Source: Candidatus Eiseniibacteriota bacterium (GTDB taxonomy: Bacteria; JAFGKV01). From it: a stretch of DNA of 6,238 nucleotides. The stretch lies in assembly GCA_025453925.1 (NCBI GenBank), contig JALOPK010000199.1, forward strand, positions 1-6,238, read 5' to 3'. Positions 6,169 to 6,238 of the stretch are shown in pieces (positions within the stretch are counted from its first letter, which is position 1; every line of letters starts with the position of its first letter). The translations under genes were made by a program, and so were the position numbers. The notes beneath the pieces are model-generated. The model saw only the letters and a list, made by a program, of their open reading frames with translations. It was not told the origin of the DNA and did not search any database.

Positions 6169-6238
6169 GCCTGCTCCTCCTTGTTCACCTCAGCGGGAGG
6201 GGCGGGTGGAGCGGCAGGCAGATCCGCGGGCGCAGGCG
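6165..6238 (-). CDS. rpsB: 30S ribosomal protein S2, C-terminal tail only (partial)
   Basis: Only the last 23 codons and a TGA stop lie in the window; the gene runs off the right edge. The visible tail is rich in proline and alanine (PAPADLPAAPPAPPAE) and ends in a short charged stretch (VNKEEQA). The conserved S2 core is not visible, so the identification rests on position, since rpsB directly precedes tsf in most bacteria, and on the fact that many S2 proteins carry a disordered Ala/Pro/Glu tail. This is the only one of the three minus-strand frames that stays open up to tsf; the other two meet TGA codons in the stretch 6183-6193. The stop overlaps the tsf start as ATGA (6165-6168), and the tsf ribosome binding site lies inside these last codons, which suggests coupled translation. 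S2 binds the 30S subunit. The frame is well supported, the gene name less so. Confidence 0.65.
   Translation of the reverse strand, partial: PAPADLPAAPPAPPAEVNKEEQA

Overview
The window is one continuous run of bacterial housekeeping genes, all on the minus strand. Read from high to low coordinates the order is: tail of rpsB (cut by the right edge) - tsf - pyrH - frr - uppS - cdsA - dxr - rseP (open at the left edge). I found no convincing gene on the plus strand, and no RNA gene, mobile element, CRISPR array or rho-independent terminator.

The DNA is GC-rich with a strong G/C bias at third codon positions. The organism looks like a GC-rich bacterium outside the Gammaproteobacteria. EF-Ts is the short form of about 200 residues, as in Thermus and several other deep lineages, and dxr lies between cdsA and rseP rather than between frr and uppS as in E. 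coli. The DXP pathway and an RseP-type site-2 protease are present. I cannot name the phylum; a Gemmatimonadota-like or candidate-phylum origin is only a guess.

Layout: positions 6238-4263 hold the translation and nucleotide block: ribosomal protein S2 tail, EF-Ts, UMP kinase and ribosome recycling factor. Positions 4260-2687 hold the envelope lipid block: UppS, which makes the C55 carrier for peptidoglycan and other glycans, and CdsA, which makes CDP-diacylglycerol. Positions 2526-2686 are the only real gap, 161 bp, with short inverted repeats and no recognisable promoter. Positions 2525-1 hold Dxr, the committed MEP-pathway step that supplies isoprenoid precursors to UppS, and RseP, the intramembrane protease of envelope stress signalling.

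The genes are tightly packed. There are 4-bp overlaps at rpsB/tsf, pyrH/frr and uppS/cdsA, a 13-bp overlap at dxr/rseP, and gaps of 2-5 bp at frr/uppS and tsf/pyrH. This points to one transcript with translational coupling.

The most notable observation is the uppS start. The frame has no ATG, GTG or TTG between an upstream in-frame stop and the conserved MDGNGRWA motif, but a good ribosome binding site sits 7 nt before a CTG. Starting there makes the residue numbering coincide with E. coli UppS. I did not find an undescribed system here.
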